Of a stretch of DNA of 64,000 bases, positions 16,699-25,945 are shown piece by piece (the first letter of the stretch is position 1; every line of letters begins with the position of its first letter). Both the position numbers and the translations under genes were made by a program. The stretch is from Agromyces agglutinans. GTDB taxonomy: Bacteria; Actinomycetota; Actinomycetes; Actinomycetales; Microbacteriaceae. Under the pieces are notes generated by a model, which searched no databases, was not told the DNA's origin, and saw only the letters and a program-made list of their open reading frames with translations. The DNA lies in assembly GCF_009647605.1 (NCBI RefSeq), contig NZ_WJIF01000008.1, positions 115,043 to 179,042 of the forward strand, given 5' to 3'.

Positions 16699-18081
16699 GT
16701 GGCAACAGGTGCAACTTCCCAGTCCGGTCGGCAGCAGGGCCGCATGCAGGCGCAGCCCGGCGCCGCGTCGCCGGTCGCGGCGGCGCAGTCCGAACGGACG
16801 TACGTGCTCGATACCTCGGTGCTGTTGAGCGATCCCCGGGCGCTGTTCCGGTTCGCCGAGCACGCGGTCGTGCTGCCCGTGGTCGTCATCACCGAACTCG
16901 AGGCCAAGCGCAACGACCCCGAGATCGGGTACTTCGCGCGGCAGTCGCTGCGCATCCTCGACGAACTGCGCATCGAGCACGAACGACTCGACTTCCCGAT
17001 CCCCGTCGGCGACGGCGGCTCGCTGCGGGTCGAGCTGAACCATTCCAGCCCCTCCGTGCTGCCCAGCGGTCTGCAGCTGGGCGACAACGACTCGCGGATC
17101 CTCGCGTGCGCCGCCAACCTCGCCAACGACGGCGTCGCCGTGACCGTCGTCTCGAAGGACCTGCCGCTGCGGGTGAAGGCCGCGGCGATCGGCATCGACG
17201 CGCAGGAGTACCGCGCCGAGCTCGCGGTCGATTCCGGCTGGACCGGCATGGCCGACCTCACCGTCGGCTCGAACGAGATGGCGAAGCTCTACGAGCATGA
17301 GGCGCTGGTCGTGCCCGACGCGCGCGGTCTCCCGATCAACACGGGCCTGGTGCTGCACTCCGACCGCGGCTCGGCGCTCGCCCGCGTCTCGAGCGACGAC
17401 GGCGGCGTGCGGCTCGTGCGCGGCGACCGCGACGCCTTCGGCCTGCACGGACGCTCGGCCGAGCAGCGCCTCGCGATCGACCTGCTGCTCGACCCCGAGA
17501 TCGGCATCCTCTCGCTCGGCGGGCGGGCCGGTACCGGCAAGTCGGCGCTCGCGCTGTGCGCGGGCCTCGAGGCGGTGCTGGAGCGCCAGCAGCACAAGAA
17601 GATCATGGTGTTCCGGCCGCTGTACGCCGTCGGCGGGCAGGAGCTCGGTTACCTTCCGGGCGACCAGGTCGAGAAGATGAATCCGTGGGCGCAGGCCGTG
17701 TTCGACACCCTCGGCTCGGTCGTCTCCGACAACGTGCTCGACGAGGTCGTCGACCGGGGCATCCTCGAGGTGCTGCCGCTCACGCATATCCGCGGTCGAT
17801 CGCTGCACGACGCGTTCGTGATCGTCGACGAGGCGCAGTCGCTCGAGCGCAACGTGCTGCTGACCGTGCTCAGCCGCGTCGGCCAGAACTCCCGTGTCGT
17901 GCTCACCCACGACGTGGCCCAGCGCGACAACCTCCGCGTCGGGCGGCACGACGGCGTGGCATCCGTCATCGAGACGCTGAAGGGGCATCCGCTGTTCGCG
18001 CACGTCACGCTGACCCGCAGCGAGCGCTCGGCGATCGCGGCACTCGTCTCGGAGATGCTCGACGGGAACGAGCTGGCGTAG
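16699..18081 (+). CDS. PIN domain plus PhoH-type ATPase (PhoH2-like)
   Basis: 460 residues. An N-terminal PIN-type ribonuclease domain ([12 protein letters not shown] at about residues 34-45, later acidic residues in LGDNDSRIL and [10 protein letters not shown]) is fused to a PhoH ATPase with Walker [14 protein letters not shown], Walker [12 protein letters not shown] and an arginine-finger-like [12 protein letters not shown] near the end. Such PhoH2 proteins in mycobacteria are RNA helicase/ribonucleases. The start at 16699 (GTG) follows GGGGCGGGAG closely; an adjacent GTG at 16693 is possible. The 238 bases upstream contain only GC-rich short repeats and no gene. Here there is no separate small antitoxin-like gene upstream, unlike mycobacterial phoAT-phoH2. 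Confidence 0.9.
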   Translation: MATGATSQSGRQQGRMQAQPGAASPVAAAQSERTYVLDTSVLLSDPRALFRFAEHAVVLPVVVITELEAKRNDPEIGYFARQSLRILDELRIEHERLDFPIPVGDGGSLRVELNHSSPSVLPSGLQLGDNDSRILACAANLANDGVAVTVVSKDLPLRVKAAAIGIDAQEYRAELAVDSGWTGMADLTVGSNEMAKLYEHEALVVPDARGLPINTGLVLHSDRGSALARVSSDDGGVRLVRGDRDAFGLHGRSAEQRLAIDLLLDPEIGILSLGGRAGTGKSALALCAGLEAVLERQQHKKIMVFRPLYAVGGQELGYLPGDQVEKMNPWAQAVFDTLGSVVSDNVLDEVVDRGILEVLPLTHIRGRSLHDAFVIVDEAQSLERNVLLTVLSRVGQNSRVVLTHDVAQRDNLRVGRHDGVASVIETLKGHPLFAHVTLTRSERSAIAALVSEMLDGNELA

Positions 18082-18122
18082 CGCCCTTCGGCAGCCGTCT
18101 GACGCGAGCTGCGCTGCGTCGA

Positions 18123-18191
18123 TTCAGGAGAACGACGCCGGATCCGGACGATTTCGCCGGAATCGTCCTGATCCGGGCGTTCTCTCCTGAA
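18123..18191. repeat. 69-bp extragenic palindrome, long hairpin
   Basis: About 27 paired bases in four blocks: 18123-18131 with 18183-18191 (9 bp), 18132-18134 with 18178-18180, 18138-18144 with 18170-18176 (7 bp), and 18146-18153 with 18161-18168 (8 bp), around a 7-base loop. It starts 42 bases after the phoH stop. It is longer and more interrupted than the simple terminators in this window, so it may be a dispersed palindromic element as well as a terminator. Confidence 0.6.
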
Positions 18192-18267
18192 CCGCGGTGC
18201 GGAAGGATGAGCCGGAGGACGACCGAACGGATGGGCGCATGAGCGGATGGCACGGGATGGTCGGGGC

Positions 18268-19350
18268 ATGACGGCGGCGGAACGGCTCGTCGACCTCGCG
18301 GCGGCGCTGTCGGGCGACCCGACCGGTCGCCGCCGGGAAGCCTGGCACGCCGAACTGGCGGGCGCCGAGTCGCGCGGGCTCCGGCGCCGCGAGGTCGTGT
18401 TCGCCGCATTCCGGGGGGCCGCCGACGTTCGCCGCTCGGCGATCCGGCGACTGCCCGCCGCCGCGGCGGCCGCACGCCGGCTGCGATGGTCGGCGACCGC
18501 CCTCGTGATCGCGGCACTGTTCGCGTTCGCGGCGTTCCTCGGCACCGGCCGGCCCGAGGAGTGGGCCGCGTTCCTCCGGCTCCTGCTGCTCGACGCCGCC
18601 GCGGCGCTCGGCGTACTCGGCGCCGTCGGCGTGGCCATGGGCGTGAGCATGCTCGCGAAGGGTGACGGGCGGAGGCCGTGGATGCTGGTGCTCGCGGTGC
18701 TCGCCGCGCCGATCCTTCTCGGCGTACTGCTCGTCACCGGCTTGTCGATGCTCTTCGCGGGCGGGATGCTCCTCGGCTTCGTCGTGCTCGGGGTCGCGCT
18801 CGCGGTGCCGATCTCATCCGGACCCGGTGCGCGGGCGACCTGGCCGGGCGTACCCGCCCGCCTCGGGCAGCGCACCACCGGGCTCCTCGGCGCGGCCGTG
18901 GTGCTCGCGGCGACGGCGGCGGTCGCGCTCCACGTGCTCGTGTGGAACCCGCAGGCGAAGGTGCCCGGCGTCGGGCTGGCCGAGATCTACACCACGATGG
19001 CCGCGCGCGGCGAACCCGCGACGTGGGCGGCCAGGCTCGTCGCGGTCTGGGCGGTCGGATGGGTCGTGCTCGCGCTCGTGCTCGCGGCCGCCGGGATCGT
19101 GGGGCAGCGAGGCATCCTGCGGCGGCTCGACGCACGCCGCATCGCCCGCGCGACCCTCGTCGCGCTCGCGGGGATCGGGCTCACGAGCTGGCTCGCCGGA
19201 TTCTCGATGGGGATGTCGCTCGCCGACGCCTTCGCGACCGGCGGAGGCGACGCCGCGGCGAGCGGCGCCGTGCTCATCGGCATCGGCATACTCGCCGGCC
19301 TCGCCGCGGCGGTACGCATCCTGCCTCCGCCCCTGCGGATCTCGGCCTGA
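18268..19350 (+). CDS. Multi-pass membrane protein, function unknown
   Basis: 360 residues from the ATG at 18268 (an ATG seven codons earlier is also possible; ribosome sites are weak). The first 70 residues are soluble, helical and arginine-rich (AGAESRGLRRREVVFAAFRG). Then come about eight membrane helices, starting LRWSATALVIAALFAFAAFL. I recognise no family. The soluble N-terminus followed by many helices recalls membrane proteins encoded beside PadR or sigma regulators, but none is adjacent. It ends 53 bases before the small KTSC gene in the same direction. Confidence 0.6.
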   Translation: MTAAERLVDLAAALSGDPTGRRREAWHAELAGAESRGLRRREVVFAAFRGAADVRRSAIRRLPAAAAAARRLRWSATALVIAALFAFAAFLGTGRPEEWAAFLRLLLLDAAAALGVLGAVGVAMGVSMLAKGDGRRPWMLVLAVLAAPILLGVLLVTGLSMLFAGGMLLGFVVLGVALAVPISSGPGARATWPGVPARLGQRTTGLLGAAVVLAATAAVALHVLVWNPQAKVPGVGLAEIYTTMAARGEPATWAARLVAVWAVGWVVLALVLAAAGIVGQRGILRRLDARRIARATLVALAGIGLTSWLAGFSMGMSLADAFATGGGDAAASGAVLIGIGILAGLAAAVRILPPPLRISA

Positions 19351-19403
19351 GCCGGCACCGCAAGGGGCTTCCGCAGGGTCGACGGGCGTGGTTGCCTGAC
19401 CGC

Positions 19404-19616
19404 GTGAGAATCCCGAGGATCCACTCCGACGCCGTGAACGGCGCCACCTACGACCCCGACCGGCGCGTGCTCACGATCGAGTTCGAGTCGGGTTCGGTGT
19501 ACGAGTACCTCGACGTGGAGCCCGAGCTCTACGCCGACCTCGAGGCGGCGCAGCCGCATCCTTGGCGCGTCGTCGGGGCTCGCGTGAAGGAGCACGACTA
19601 CCGCCGGCTGCGGTGA
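19404..19616 (+). CDS. KTSC domain protein
   Basis: 70 residues from a GTG start. The sequence has the KTSC-domain pattern: a small beta structure with GATYDPDRRVLTIEFESG, YEYLDVEPELY and a closing VKEHDYRRL. This little domain occurs alone or fused in many bacteria and phages, and its role is not known. No good ribosome binding site is visible, so translation may depend on the upstream gene. Confidence 0.72.
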   Translation: MRIPRIHSDAVNGATYDPDRRVLTIEFESGSVYEYLDVEPELYADLEAAQPHPWRVVGARVKEHDYRRLR

Positions 19617-19648
19617 GCGTTCGGGCGTGCGCGTGGCGCCACTTGTGG

Positions 19649-19681
19649 CCCGTCGCGCCAGTCGAACTGGCGCTACGGGCG
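19649..19681. terminator. Hairpin between KTSC gene and fumC (bidirectional)
   Basis: GCCCGT (19649-19654) and GCGCCAGT (19656-19663) pair with ACTGGCGC (19667-19674) and ACGGGC (19676-19681) around loop CGA, with a single mismatch. It lies between convergent stops and can end both transcripts. Confidence 0.72.
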
Positions 19682-19702
19682 CGACATGGCGCGCGCGACC
19701 GG

Positions 19703-21115
19703 TCAGCCCTGCGGCGGCTTGGTCATCGAGAGCAGGTCGAGCGCGGTGTCGAGCTGCTCCTCGGTCAGTTCGCCCCGCTCGACGTAGCCGAGGTCGATGA
19801 CGGCCTCGCGCACGGTGATGCCCTGCTTGACCGAGTGCTTCGCGATCTTCGCCGCAGCCTCGTAGCCGATGAGCTTGTTCAGCGGCGTCACGATCGAGGG
19901 CGACATGCCGGCCAGCGCGGTCAGGCGGTCGTGGTTCGCCTCGAGGCCGTCGATCGTCTTGTCGGCGAGCACGCGCGACGCGTTGGAGAGCAGTCGGATC
20001 GACTCGAGCAGCGCCGTGCCCATGACCGGGATCTGCACGTTCAGTTCGAAGGAGCCGGATGCTCCGGCCCAGGCTACCGTCGCGTCGTTGCCGATGACGC
20101 GGGCCGCGACCATGAGCACGGCCTCGGGGATGACGGGGTTCACCTTGCCGGGCATGATCGAGGAGCCGGGCTGCAGGTCGGGGATGAAGATCTCGCCGAG
20201 GCCGGTGTTCGGGCCGGAGCCCATCCACCGCAGGTCGTTGCAGATCTTGGTGAGGCTGACCGCGATGGTGCGCAGGGCCCCCGACGCGTCGACGAGGCCG
20301 TCGCGGTTCGCCTGCGCCTCGAAGTGGTCGGCCGCCTCGGTGATCGGCAGCTCGGTCTCGCGCTGCAGCAGCTCGATCACGAGCTGCGGGAAGCCCGCCG
20401 GCGTGTTGATGCCCGTGCCGACGGCGGTGCCGCCGAGCGGCACCTCGGCGACGCGGGGGAGCGCCGTGCGCACGCGCTCGATGCCGAGGCGGACCTGGCG
20501 GGCGTAGCCGCCGAACTCCTGGCCGAGCGTCACCGGGGTCGCGTCCATCAGGTGCGTGCGACCGGACTTCACGACGCCGGTCCAGGCCTCGGCCTTGGCC
20601 TCGAGGGCGACCGCGAGGTGGTCGAGTGCGGGGATGAGGTCGTCGATGAGCGCGGCGGTGACCGCGATGTGCACCGAGGTCGGGAAGACGTCGTTCGAGG
20701 ACTGCGACGCGTTGACGTGGTCGTTCGGGTGGACGTCGGCGCCGAGCTTCTGCGTGGCGACGGTCGCGAGCACCTCGTTCATGTTCATGTTCGACGACGT
20801 GCCCGAGCCGGTCTGGTACGTGTCGACCGGGAAGTGCTCGACGAACCCGTGACGACCGGCGATGACCTCGTCGGCCGCGGCGACGATCGCGTCGGCGATG
20901 CCCTGGTCGAGCACGCCGAGCTGCGCGTTGGCCTGCGCGGCGGCCTTCTTGATGCGCGCGAGCGCGGCGATCTGCGCGGGCTCGAGGCCGGAGCCGGAGA
21001 TCGGGAAGTTCTCGACGGCGCGCTGCGTCTGCGCACGGTAGAGGGCCGACGCGGGGACCCGCACCTCGCCCATCGTGTCGTGCTCGATACGGTAGTCGGC
21101 GGCGTTGTCCACCAC
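19703..21115 (-). CDS. fumC: Class II fumarate hydratase
   Basis: 470 residues. It interconverts fumarate and malate in the citric acid cycle as a homotetramer without iron-sulfur. The superfamily signature [11 protein letters not shown] (about residues 330-340) holds the catalytic serine loop. Other conserved blocks are [30 protein letters not shown] and [10 protein letters not shown] with the catalytic histidine. The GTG at 21115 has AAGGGAA about seven bases upstream and is followed by a second GTG. Length and domains are complete. Confidence 0.96.
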   Translation of the reverse strand: MVDNAADYRIEHDTMGEVRVPASALYRAQTQRAVENFPISGSGLEPAQIAALARIKKAAAQANAQLGVLDQGIADAIVAAADEVIAGRHGFVEHFPVDTYQTGSGTSSNMNMNEVLATVATQKLGADVHPNDHVNASQSSNDVFPTSVHIAVTAALIDDLIPALDHLAVALEAKAEAWTGVVKSGRTHLMDATPVTLGQEFGGYARQVRLGIERVRTALPRVAEVPLGGTAVGTGINTPAGFPQLVIELLQRETELPITEAADHFEAQANRDGLVDASGALRTIAVSLTKICNDLRWMGSGPNTGLGEIFIPDLQPGSSIMPGKVNPVIPEAVLMVAARVIGNDATVAWAGASGSFELNVQIPVMGTALLESIRLLSNASRVLADKTIDGLEANHDRLTALAGMSPSIVTPLNKLIGYEAAAKIAKHSVKQGITVREAVIDLGYVERGELTEEQLDTALDLLSMTKPPQG

Positions 21116-21195
21116 GGTGTGTTCCCTTCGGTTCCTGCCGGGCGCGGTCTGCGCCGGTTGCTGCCGGATGCCCCGGCCGGGGTCGCCGGCGGGGC

Positions 21196-21849
21196 TCAGA
21201 TCCGGCCGACGACGACGTCGGTCTCGGCGCGACCCTCGCGGAGCCGGTAGTTCGCGCCGACGACAGCCAGCCTACCCTCGGCGATCGCGTCGGAGATCAT
21301 CTCGGAGCCCTCGACGAGCTTGTGCACGGTATCGCGCAGGTGCTCGCGGCCGACGTAGCCTGCGTCGACATCGGCGGCGCTGATCGCGGCGTCGGCGGCC
21401 ACTCCGGCGACGCGCCGAACGGCGGGCACGATGCGGTCGGTGAGCGAGCGGATGTGCGCGGGCAGGGGAGCGGCATCCGCCGCCTGGGAGTCGATCGCGG
21501 CCTGCACGGCGCCGCACGCGTCGTGCCCGAGCACCAGGATGAGCGGCACGCCGAGCACGCCGACCGCGTACTCGAGCGAGCCGAGCACGGACTCGGAGAT
21601 GACCTGGCCGGCGTTGCGCACCACGAACGCGTCGCCGAGCCCGAGGTCGAAGATGATCTCGGCCGCGAGGCGGGAGTCACTGCAGCCGAAGATCGCGACC
21701 CGGGGCGTCTGCCCGTTCGCGAGGTCGGTGCGCCGCTCCACATCTTGGTGGGGGTGGGAGGGCTGCCCCGCAACGAAGCGCTCATTGCCGCGGCGGAGTT
21801 CGCGCCAGGCCTCGGCGGGGGTCGCGACGGACGGCTTCGCTTCGCTCAC
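21196..21849 (-). CDS. Beta-class carbonic anhydrase
   Basis: 217 residues. It hydrates carbon dioxide to bicarbonate with zinc. Zinc ligands and catalytic dyad are present: CSDSR ([12 protein letters not shown], about residues 55-66) and HxxC in [13 protein letters not shown] (about 107-119). The GTG start at 21849 follows GAGAGGAG. It probably supplies bicarbonate for carboxylations. It precedes fumC in the same direction with 80 bases between, so co-transcription is possible but not shown. No transporter domain is fused. Confidence 0.94.
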   Translation of the reverse strand: MSEAKPSVATPAEAWRELRRGNERFVAGQPSHPHQDVERRTDLANGQTPRVAIFGCSDSRLAAEIIFDLGLGDAFVVRNAGQVISESVLGSLEYAVGVLGVPLILVLGHDACGAVQAAIDSQAADAAPLPAHIRSLTDRIVPAVRRVAGVAADAAISAADVDAGYVGREHLRDTVHKLVEGSEMISDAIAEGRLAVVGANYRLREGRAETDVVVGRI

Positions 21850-21873
21850 GGGAGCTCCTCTCGGTGGCAGGCG

Positions 21874-22515
21874 CTACTGCTGCGCCTCGATGGCAGGGGT
21901 CATCGCCGCGGCGAGCGTCGCGAACTCCTCGGGAGTCGCGGTGCCGAGCAGCACGAACGTCGTGCCGCCCGCCTCGGTGGTGAGCCCGTACCTGGCGTTG
22001 CCGACGTCGTCGTCGGACTCGCGGTTGTCGTAGACGGTCCACTCGACGCCGTCGATCGTGACGGTTCCCGTCGCGAGGGTGCGCGCGAGGAGGTTCGCGA
22101 CCCACGTGGCGTTGGCGTCGGCTCCCTGGTACATGCCGATGTACTCGTCTTCGGGCGTGAGGTAGCCGACGTACCAGGCGGTGATCTCGTCGACGTCGCT
22201 GCGGCGGATCTCGGCCGCGTTCGCGCGCCAGCCCTCAGGCAGGTCGGGCACCGCGAGCGGGTCGTCCATCGCGACCTGCGCCTGCTCGGCGGTTGCGGCC
22301 ACATCGATGTCGGGCTCGATCGGGGTATCGCTGCGCGGCACGACCAGCACGATGACGAGCACGAGCGCGAGGCTCGCGACGAGCGCGTAGATCAGGTTCA
22401 TGACCGTCTTGCGCTGGCGGTAGAGCCGGCTGTTCTCGGCCTTGCGGGCCGCGGTCTCCTCGGGAGTCTCGGGTCGACCGAGCTCGGCGACGACCCGCGG
22501 CGGGCGCTCGGCCAT
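21874..22515 (-). CDS. DUF4245 family membrane-anchored protein
   Basis: 213 residues. A 40-residue cytoplasmic part, one membrane helix (about residues 39-60, LIYALVASLALVLVIVLVVP) and an extracytoplasmic domain with the DUF4245 pattern (LPEGWRANAAEIR, WYVGYLTPEDEYIGMYQ, WTVYDNRESDDDVGNARYG). The family is actinobacterial and uncharacterised. Its ATG shares one base with the stop of xseB (TGATG), so it is coupled to the xseA-xseB pair, an arrangement often seen in relatives. Confidence 0.85.
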   Translation of the reverse strand: MAERPPRVVAELGRPETPEETAARKAENSRLYRQRKTVMNLIYALVASLALVLVIVLVVPRSDTPIEPDIDVAATAEQAQVAMDDPLAVPDLPEGWRANAAEIRRSDVDEITAWYVGYLTPEDEYIGMYQGADANATWVANLLARTLATGTVTIDGVEWTVYDNRESDDDVGNARYGLTTEAGGTTFVLLGTATPEEFATLAAAMTPAIEAQQ

Positions 22516-22778
22516 CAGGCGCCCGACCCGTCGGCGGGACGGCCAGCGGCCCGGCTGCCGTCGCGATCGCCCGCGCGCGCCGCGTCGAGGCGCGCCTTCG
22601 CGCCGATCAGCCACTCCTCGCAACGGGCCGCGAGGGCCTCGCCGCGCTCCCACAGGGCGAGCGACTGCTCGAGCGTCGCGGACCCCTGCTCGAGCTCGGC
22701 GACGACCTGCACGAGCTCGTCTCGCGCCTGCTCGTAGCTCAGCGCGGAGACATCCGTGGGGGTGGGCATGCCTGCCAT
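22515..22778 (-). CDS. xseB: Exodeoxyribonuclease VII small subunit
   Basis: 87 residues (84 if the ATG at 22769 is used). A helical-hairpin protein with [20 protein letters not shown] and [22 protein letters not shown], the standard XseB signature. It binds the large subunit to form the single-strand exonuclease that trims DNA from both ends. The start lies one base past the xseA stop (TAGAATG), so the two are translationally coupled. The C-terminal 20 residues are a Gly/Ala/Arg tail. Confidence 0.93.
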   Translation of the reverse strand: MAGMPTPTDVSALSYEQARDELVQVVAELEQGSATLEQSLALWERGEALAARCEEWLIGAKARLDAARAGDRDGSRAAGRPADGSGA

Positions 22779-22779
22779 T

Positions 22780-24111
22780 CTATTCGGCGTCGCCGACGCG
22801 CAGATTCGCGTTCGCATCGCCGTCATGCGCGAGGGATGCCTCGTTCGGGCGGCCCTCCTGCGATCCGGATGCCTCGTTCGGGCGGCTCCGCCGCGGGTCG
22901 GATGCCCCGCCGAGGGCCTCGGCCGCGAGCGTGCCCGTCGCGAGCGTGAGCGTGAGCGCCGTGCCCGCGGGTGCGGCGTGCGCATCGCGCACGACATGGC
23001 CCGAGGCATCCTGCACGATCGCGTACCCGCGGTCGAGCGTCGCCTGCGGCGACAGGGCGCGCACGTGGGCGCGCAGCGAGCCGACCGCGGCATGCTGGCG
23101 CTCGAGCAGGCGTTCCATGAGGTCGGTGCCGCGGGCGACCCAGCGGGTGACCTCTTCGGCGCGGCGGTCGACGATCCACGACGTCGTCGCGAGCGACGGC
23201 CGCGAGCGGAGGTGCTCGATGCGGTCGGCCTCGCGCGTGAGGATCGCCGTCAGGCGCATGCCGAGCCGGGCGCGGGCGTGCTCGACCCGCGAGAGCTCCT
23301 CGGCGACGTCGGGCACGACCCGCTTCGCGGCGTCGGTCGGCGTGGAGGCGCGCAGGTCGGCGACCTCGTCGAGCAGCGGCCGGTCGGCCTCGTGGCCGAT
23401 CGCGCTCACGATGGGCGTGGTCGCCGCGGCCGCGGCGCGCACCAGGCGCTCGTCGCTGAAGCCCAGCAGGTTCTGGAAGTCGCCGCCGCCGCGCGCCACG
23501 ATGATGACCTCGACTTCGGGGTCGGCATCGAGCCGCTCGATCGCGCGCACGACCTCGGGCACCGTGCGGTCGCCCTGCACCGCGGCGTACACGGTGCGGA
23601 ACTCCACGGCCGGCCACCGGAGGCGGGCATTGCGCAGCACGTCCTGCTCGGCGTCGGAGTCGCGCCCGGTGACGAGGCCCACGACACCCGGCAGGAACGG
23701 CAGCCGGCGCTTGCGCGACACGTCGAACAGGCCCTCGGCCGCCAGCTGCGCGCGCAGCCGTTCGAGCCGCTCGAGCAGGTCGCCGAGCCCGACGTGGCGC
23801 ACGTCGAAGACCTGCATCGTGAGCGAGCCGCCCTTCACCCACCAGTTCGGCTTCACGAGGGCGACGACGCGGTCGCCCGCCTTGAACTGCTCGGACAGGC
23901 GCGCACGCACCGACGACCAGATCGTGAACGACACCGTCGCGTCGCCGTCGACGTCCTTCAGCTTGCCGTAGACGTTGCCCGCCGAGACGCCCCACTGGGT
24001 GACCTCGCCCTCGATCCACACCGTGCCGAGCCGGTCGAGGTACTCCTTGAGCTTGCCCGAGAGCATCGAGACGCTCCACGGCGTCTCGCGGGTGGTGGGG
24101 CCGTCGGCCAT
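22780..24111 (-). CDS. xseA: Exodeoxyribonuclease VII large subunit
   Basis: 443 residues. The N-terminal OB fold ([23 protein letters not shown]) is followed by the catalytic domain ([40 protein letters not shown]) and a coiled-coil region that docks XseB. GGAG before the ATG at 24111 supports the start. The gene ends with an unusual 40-residue extension containing an 11-residue direct repeat ([11 protein letters not shown] then RPNEAS), encoded by a 19-base DNA repeat at 22834-22852 and 22867-22885. It is divergent from ispH with 46 bases between. Confidence 0.95.
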   Translation of the reverse strand: MADGPTTRETPWSVSMLSGKLKEYLDRLGTVWIEGEVTQWGVSAGNVYGKLKDVDGDATVSFTIWSSVRARLSEQFKAGDRVVALVKPNWWVKGGSLTMQVFDVRHVGLGDLLERLERLRAQLAAEGLFDVSRKRRLPFLPGVVGLVTGRDSDAEQDVLRNARLRWPAVEFRTVYAAVQGDRTVPEVVRAIERLDADPEVEVIIVARGGGDFQNLLGFSDERLVRAAAAATTPIVSAIGHEADRPLLDEVADLRASTPTDAAKRVVPDVAEELSRVEHARARLGMRLTAILTREADRIEHLRSRPSLATTSWIVDRRAEEVTRWVARGTDLMERLLERQHAAVGSLRAHVRALSPQATLDRGYAIVQDASGHVVRDAHAAPAGTALTLTLATGTLAAEALGGASDPRRSRPNEASGSQEGRPNEASLAHDGDANANLRVGDAE

Positions 24112-24144
24112 GGGTCTCCCAGCAGTCGGTCGGGCGTCGCCGCG

Positions 24145-24150
24145 TAGGAT
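24145..24150 (+). promoter_or_regulatory. -10 box of ispH (TAGGAT), leaderless type
   Basis: TAGGAT ends seven bases before the GTG chosen as the ispH start, so transcription should begin at or next to the start codon. No ribosome binding site is present, which agrees. Confidence 0.55.
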
Positions 24151-24157
24151 GGGCGAC

Positions 24158-25240
24158 GTGACGAGCACCACTGAAGCCCCGCGGATCGACCTCGGCATGC
24201 CGAGGATCCCGAGCGTGCGAGGCCGGCTCAAGGATAACCCGGTCGCCGGCACCAAGCGGGTGCTGCTCGCCGCGCCCCGCGGGTACTGCGCGGGCGTCGA
24301 TCGGGCCGTCATCGCGGTCGAGAAGGCGCTCGAGCACTACGGCGCCCCGGTGTACGTGCGCAAGCAGATCGTGCACAACATCCACGTCGTGACCGAGCTC
24401 GAGAAGCAGGGCGCGATCTTCGTCGAGGAGGTCGACGAGGTGCCCGAGGGTGCCCACGTCGTCTTCAGCGCGCACGGCGTCTCGCCGGCCGTGGTGCACG
24501 CGGCGGCCGACCGCGGGCTGCACGCGATCGACGCGACCTGCCCGCTCGTGACGAAGGTGCACCGCGAGGCCGTGCGCTTCGCGCGCGACGACTTCGAGAT
24601 CCTGCTGATCGGCCACGAGGGCCACGAAGAGGTCGAGGGCACGGCGGGCGAGGCGCCCGACCACGTCACGCTCGTGAACAGCCCCGACGACGTCCCGAAC
24701 ATCGAGGTGCGCGACCCCGACAAGGTCGTCTGGCTCTCGCAGACCACGCTCTCGGTCGACGAGACCATGGAGACCGTGCGGCGCCTGCGCGAGCGGTTCC
24801 CGAACCTGCAGGACCCGCCCTCCGACGACATCTGCTATGCCACGCAGAACCGCCAGGTCGCCATCAAGAAGGTCGCCCAGGACGCCGACCTCGTGATCGT
24901 CGTCGGCTCCGCGAACTCGTCGAACAGCGTGCGCCTCGTCGAGGTCGCGCTCGAGTACGGCGCGAAGGCGGCCTACCGGGTCGACTACGCGACCGAGATC
25001 CGCCAGGAGTGGCTCGACGGCGTGTCGACGGTCGGCGTGACCAGCGGGGCATCCGTGCCCGAGGGGCTCGTCCAGGAGGTGCTGCTCGACCTGGCCGACG
25101 CGGGCTACGCCGACGTCGCCGAGGTCAAGACGGCCGAAGAGGACCTGATGTTCTCGCTGCCGAAGGAGCTCCGTCGCGACCTCGCCGGCAACCGCGACGA
25201 GCGCGCGCTCGGCGGGCGCACGCGGGCAGCACAGGCCTGA
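24158..25240 (+). CDS. ispH: 4-hydroxy-3-methylbut-2-enyl diphosphate reductase
   Basis: 360 residues. Last step of the MEP isoprenoid pathway, giving IPP and DMAPP from HMBPP with a [4Fe-4S] cluster. The three cluster cysteines are in [24 protein letters not shown] and [11 protein letters not shown]. The substrate-binding glutamate/threonine block [16 protein letters not shown] and [11 protein letters not shown] are also present. The GTG at 24158 is preferred to an ATG three codons earlier because the ATG lies inside the -10 box. The C-terminal 25 residues are charged and not conserved. UppS elsewhere in the window uses products of this pathway. Confidence 0.95.
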   Translation: MTSTTEAPRIDLGMPRIPSVRGRLKDNPVAGTKRVLLAAPRGYCAGVDRAVIAVEKALEHYGAPVYVRKQIVHNIHVVTELEKQGAIFVEEVDEVPEGAHVVFSAHGVSPAVVHAAADRGLHAIDATCPLVTKVHREAVRFARDDFEILLIGHEGHEEVEGTAGEAPDHVTLVNSPDDVPNIEVRDPDKVVWLSQTTLSVDETMETVRRLRERFPNLQDPPSDDICYATQNRQVAIKKVAQDADLVIVVGSANSSNSVRLVEVALEYGAKAAYRVDYATEIRQEWLDGVSTVGVTSGASVPEGLVQEVLLDLADAGYADVAEVKTAEEDLMFSLPKELRRDLAGNRDERALGGRTRAAQA

Positions 25241-25245
25241 GACGG

Positions 25246-25280
25246 CGGATGCCGCGGTCCCCGGGGGCCCGCGGCATCCG
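25246..25280. terminator. Hairpin terminator after ispH
   Basis: CGGATGCCGC (25246-25255) pairs with GCGGCATCCG (25271-25280), with further GC pairs inside. It lies between the convergent ispH and DUF6264-like genes. Confidence 0.72.
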
Positions 25281-25298
25281 ATCGCGTCTGAACGTGCG

Positions 25299-25937
25299 TC
25301 AGGTCGACGTGAGCGAGCCGACGGCCGGGAGGAATCCCGGGTCGCTCGCGAACACGAGCATGCCGACGACGATCACCACGATGAAGGCGGCGACGCCGGC
25401 GACCACCGGCACCCACCAGGTGATGCGGCCCGCGCGCAGGCGCGACCGCGACCACATGAGGGCGCCCACCCACAGCGCGAGCTGCAGGGCGATGCCGACC
25501 GCGATGAGGGCGGGCACGCCCGGGCCGGGCTCGAAGGCGGTCGGCGGCTCGGTGCCGAGCATCTGCGCCGACAGCTGGGCCGACTCGAGTGCGGTGTCGG
25601 GCATCGCCAGGATGGTGAGCGAGTTGTACACCGCGCCGATGGCGCCGAACACGAGGAGCGCGAGGGTCCAGCCCCGGTCGACCGGGTGCGCGGCGGCCGG
25701 CGCGCCGGTGCCGAACGCCACGGGCGCGCCCGGCGCGCCACCCGGCCCGCGCTGCGCTCCGCCAGACGGCGTCGCCGGCGACGCGTCGGGCGCCGGATCG
25801 GCGGTCGACTCGGCTGGCGGCTGCCAGGTCCAGCCCTCGGGGGCGTACTCGCCGTACCGCGGGCGCGGCCGCTCGTCCTTCGGCGCCGAGCCCTCGGCTC
25901 CCTCCGCGCCGGAACGAGCGGCCTCGTCGCGTGACAT
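25299..25937 (-). CDS. Membrane protein with YGEYAP motif (possibly DUF6264)
   Basis: 212 residues. The first 90 are disordered, rich in Pro/Ala/Gly, with the short motif RYGEYAPEGWTW. Then come about three to four membrane segments (TLALLVFGAIGAVYNSLTIL, ALIAVGIALQLALWVGALM, WWVPVVAGVAAFIVVIVVG). The pattern fits a Microbacteriaceae family I believe is called DUF6264, without known role. It ends opposite ispH and starts nine bases beyond the fbaA stop on the same strand, so it may be the second gene of the fbaA transcript. Confidence 0.65.
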   Translation of the reverse strand: MSRDEAARSGAEGAEGSAPKDERPRPRYGEYAPEGWTWQPPAESTADPAPDASPATPSGGAQRGPGGAPGAPVAFGTGAPAAAHPVDRGWTLALLVFGAIGAVYNSLTILAMPDTALESAQLSAQMLGTEPPTAFEPGPGVPALIAVGIALQLALWVGALMWSRSRLRAGRITWWVPVVAGVAAFIVVIVVGMLVFASDPGFLPAVGSLTST

Positions 25938-25945
25938 CCGGTGCC

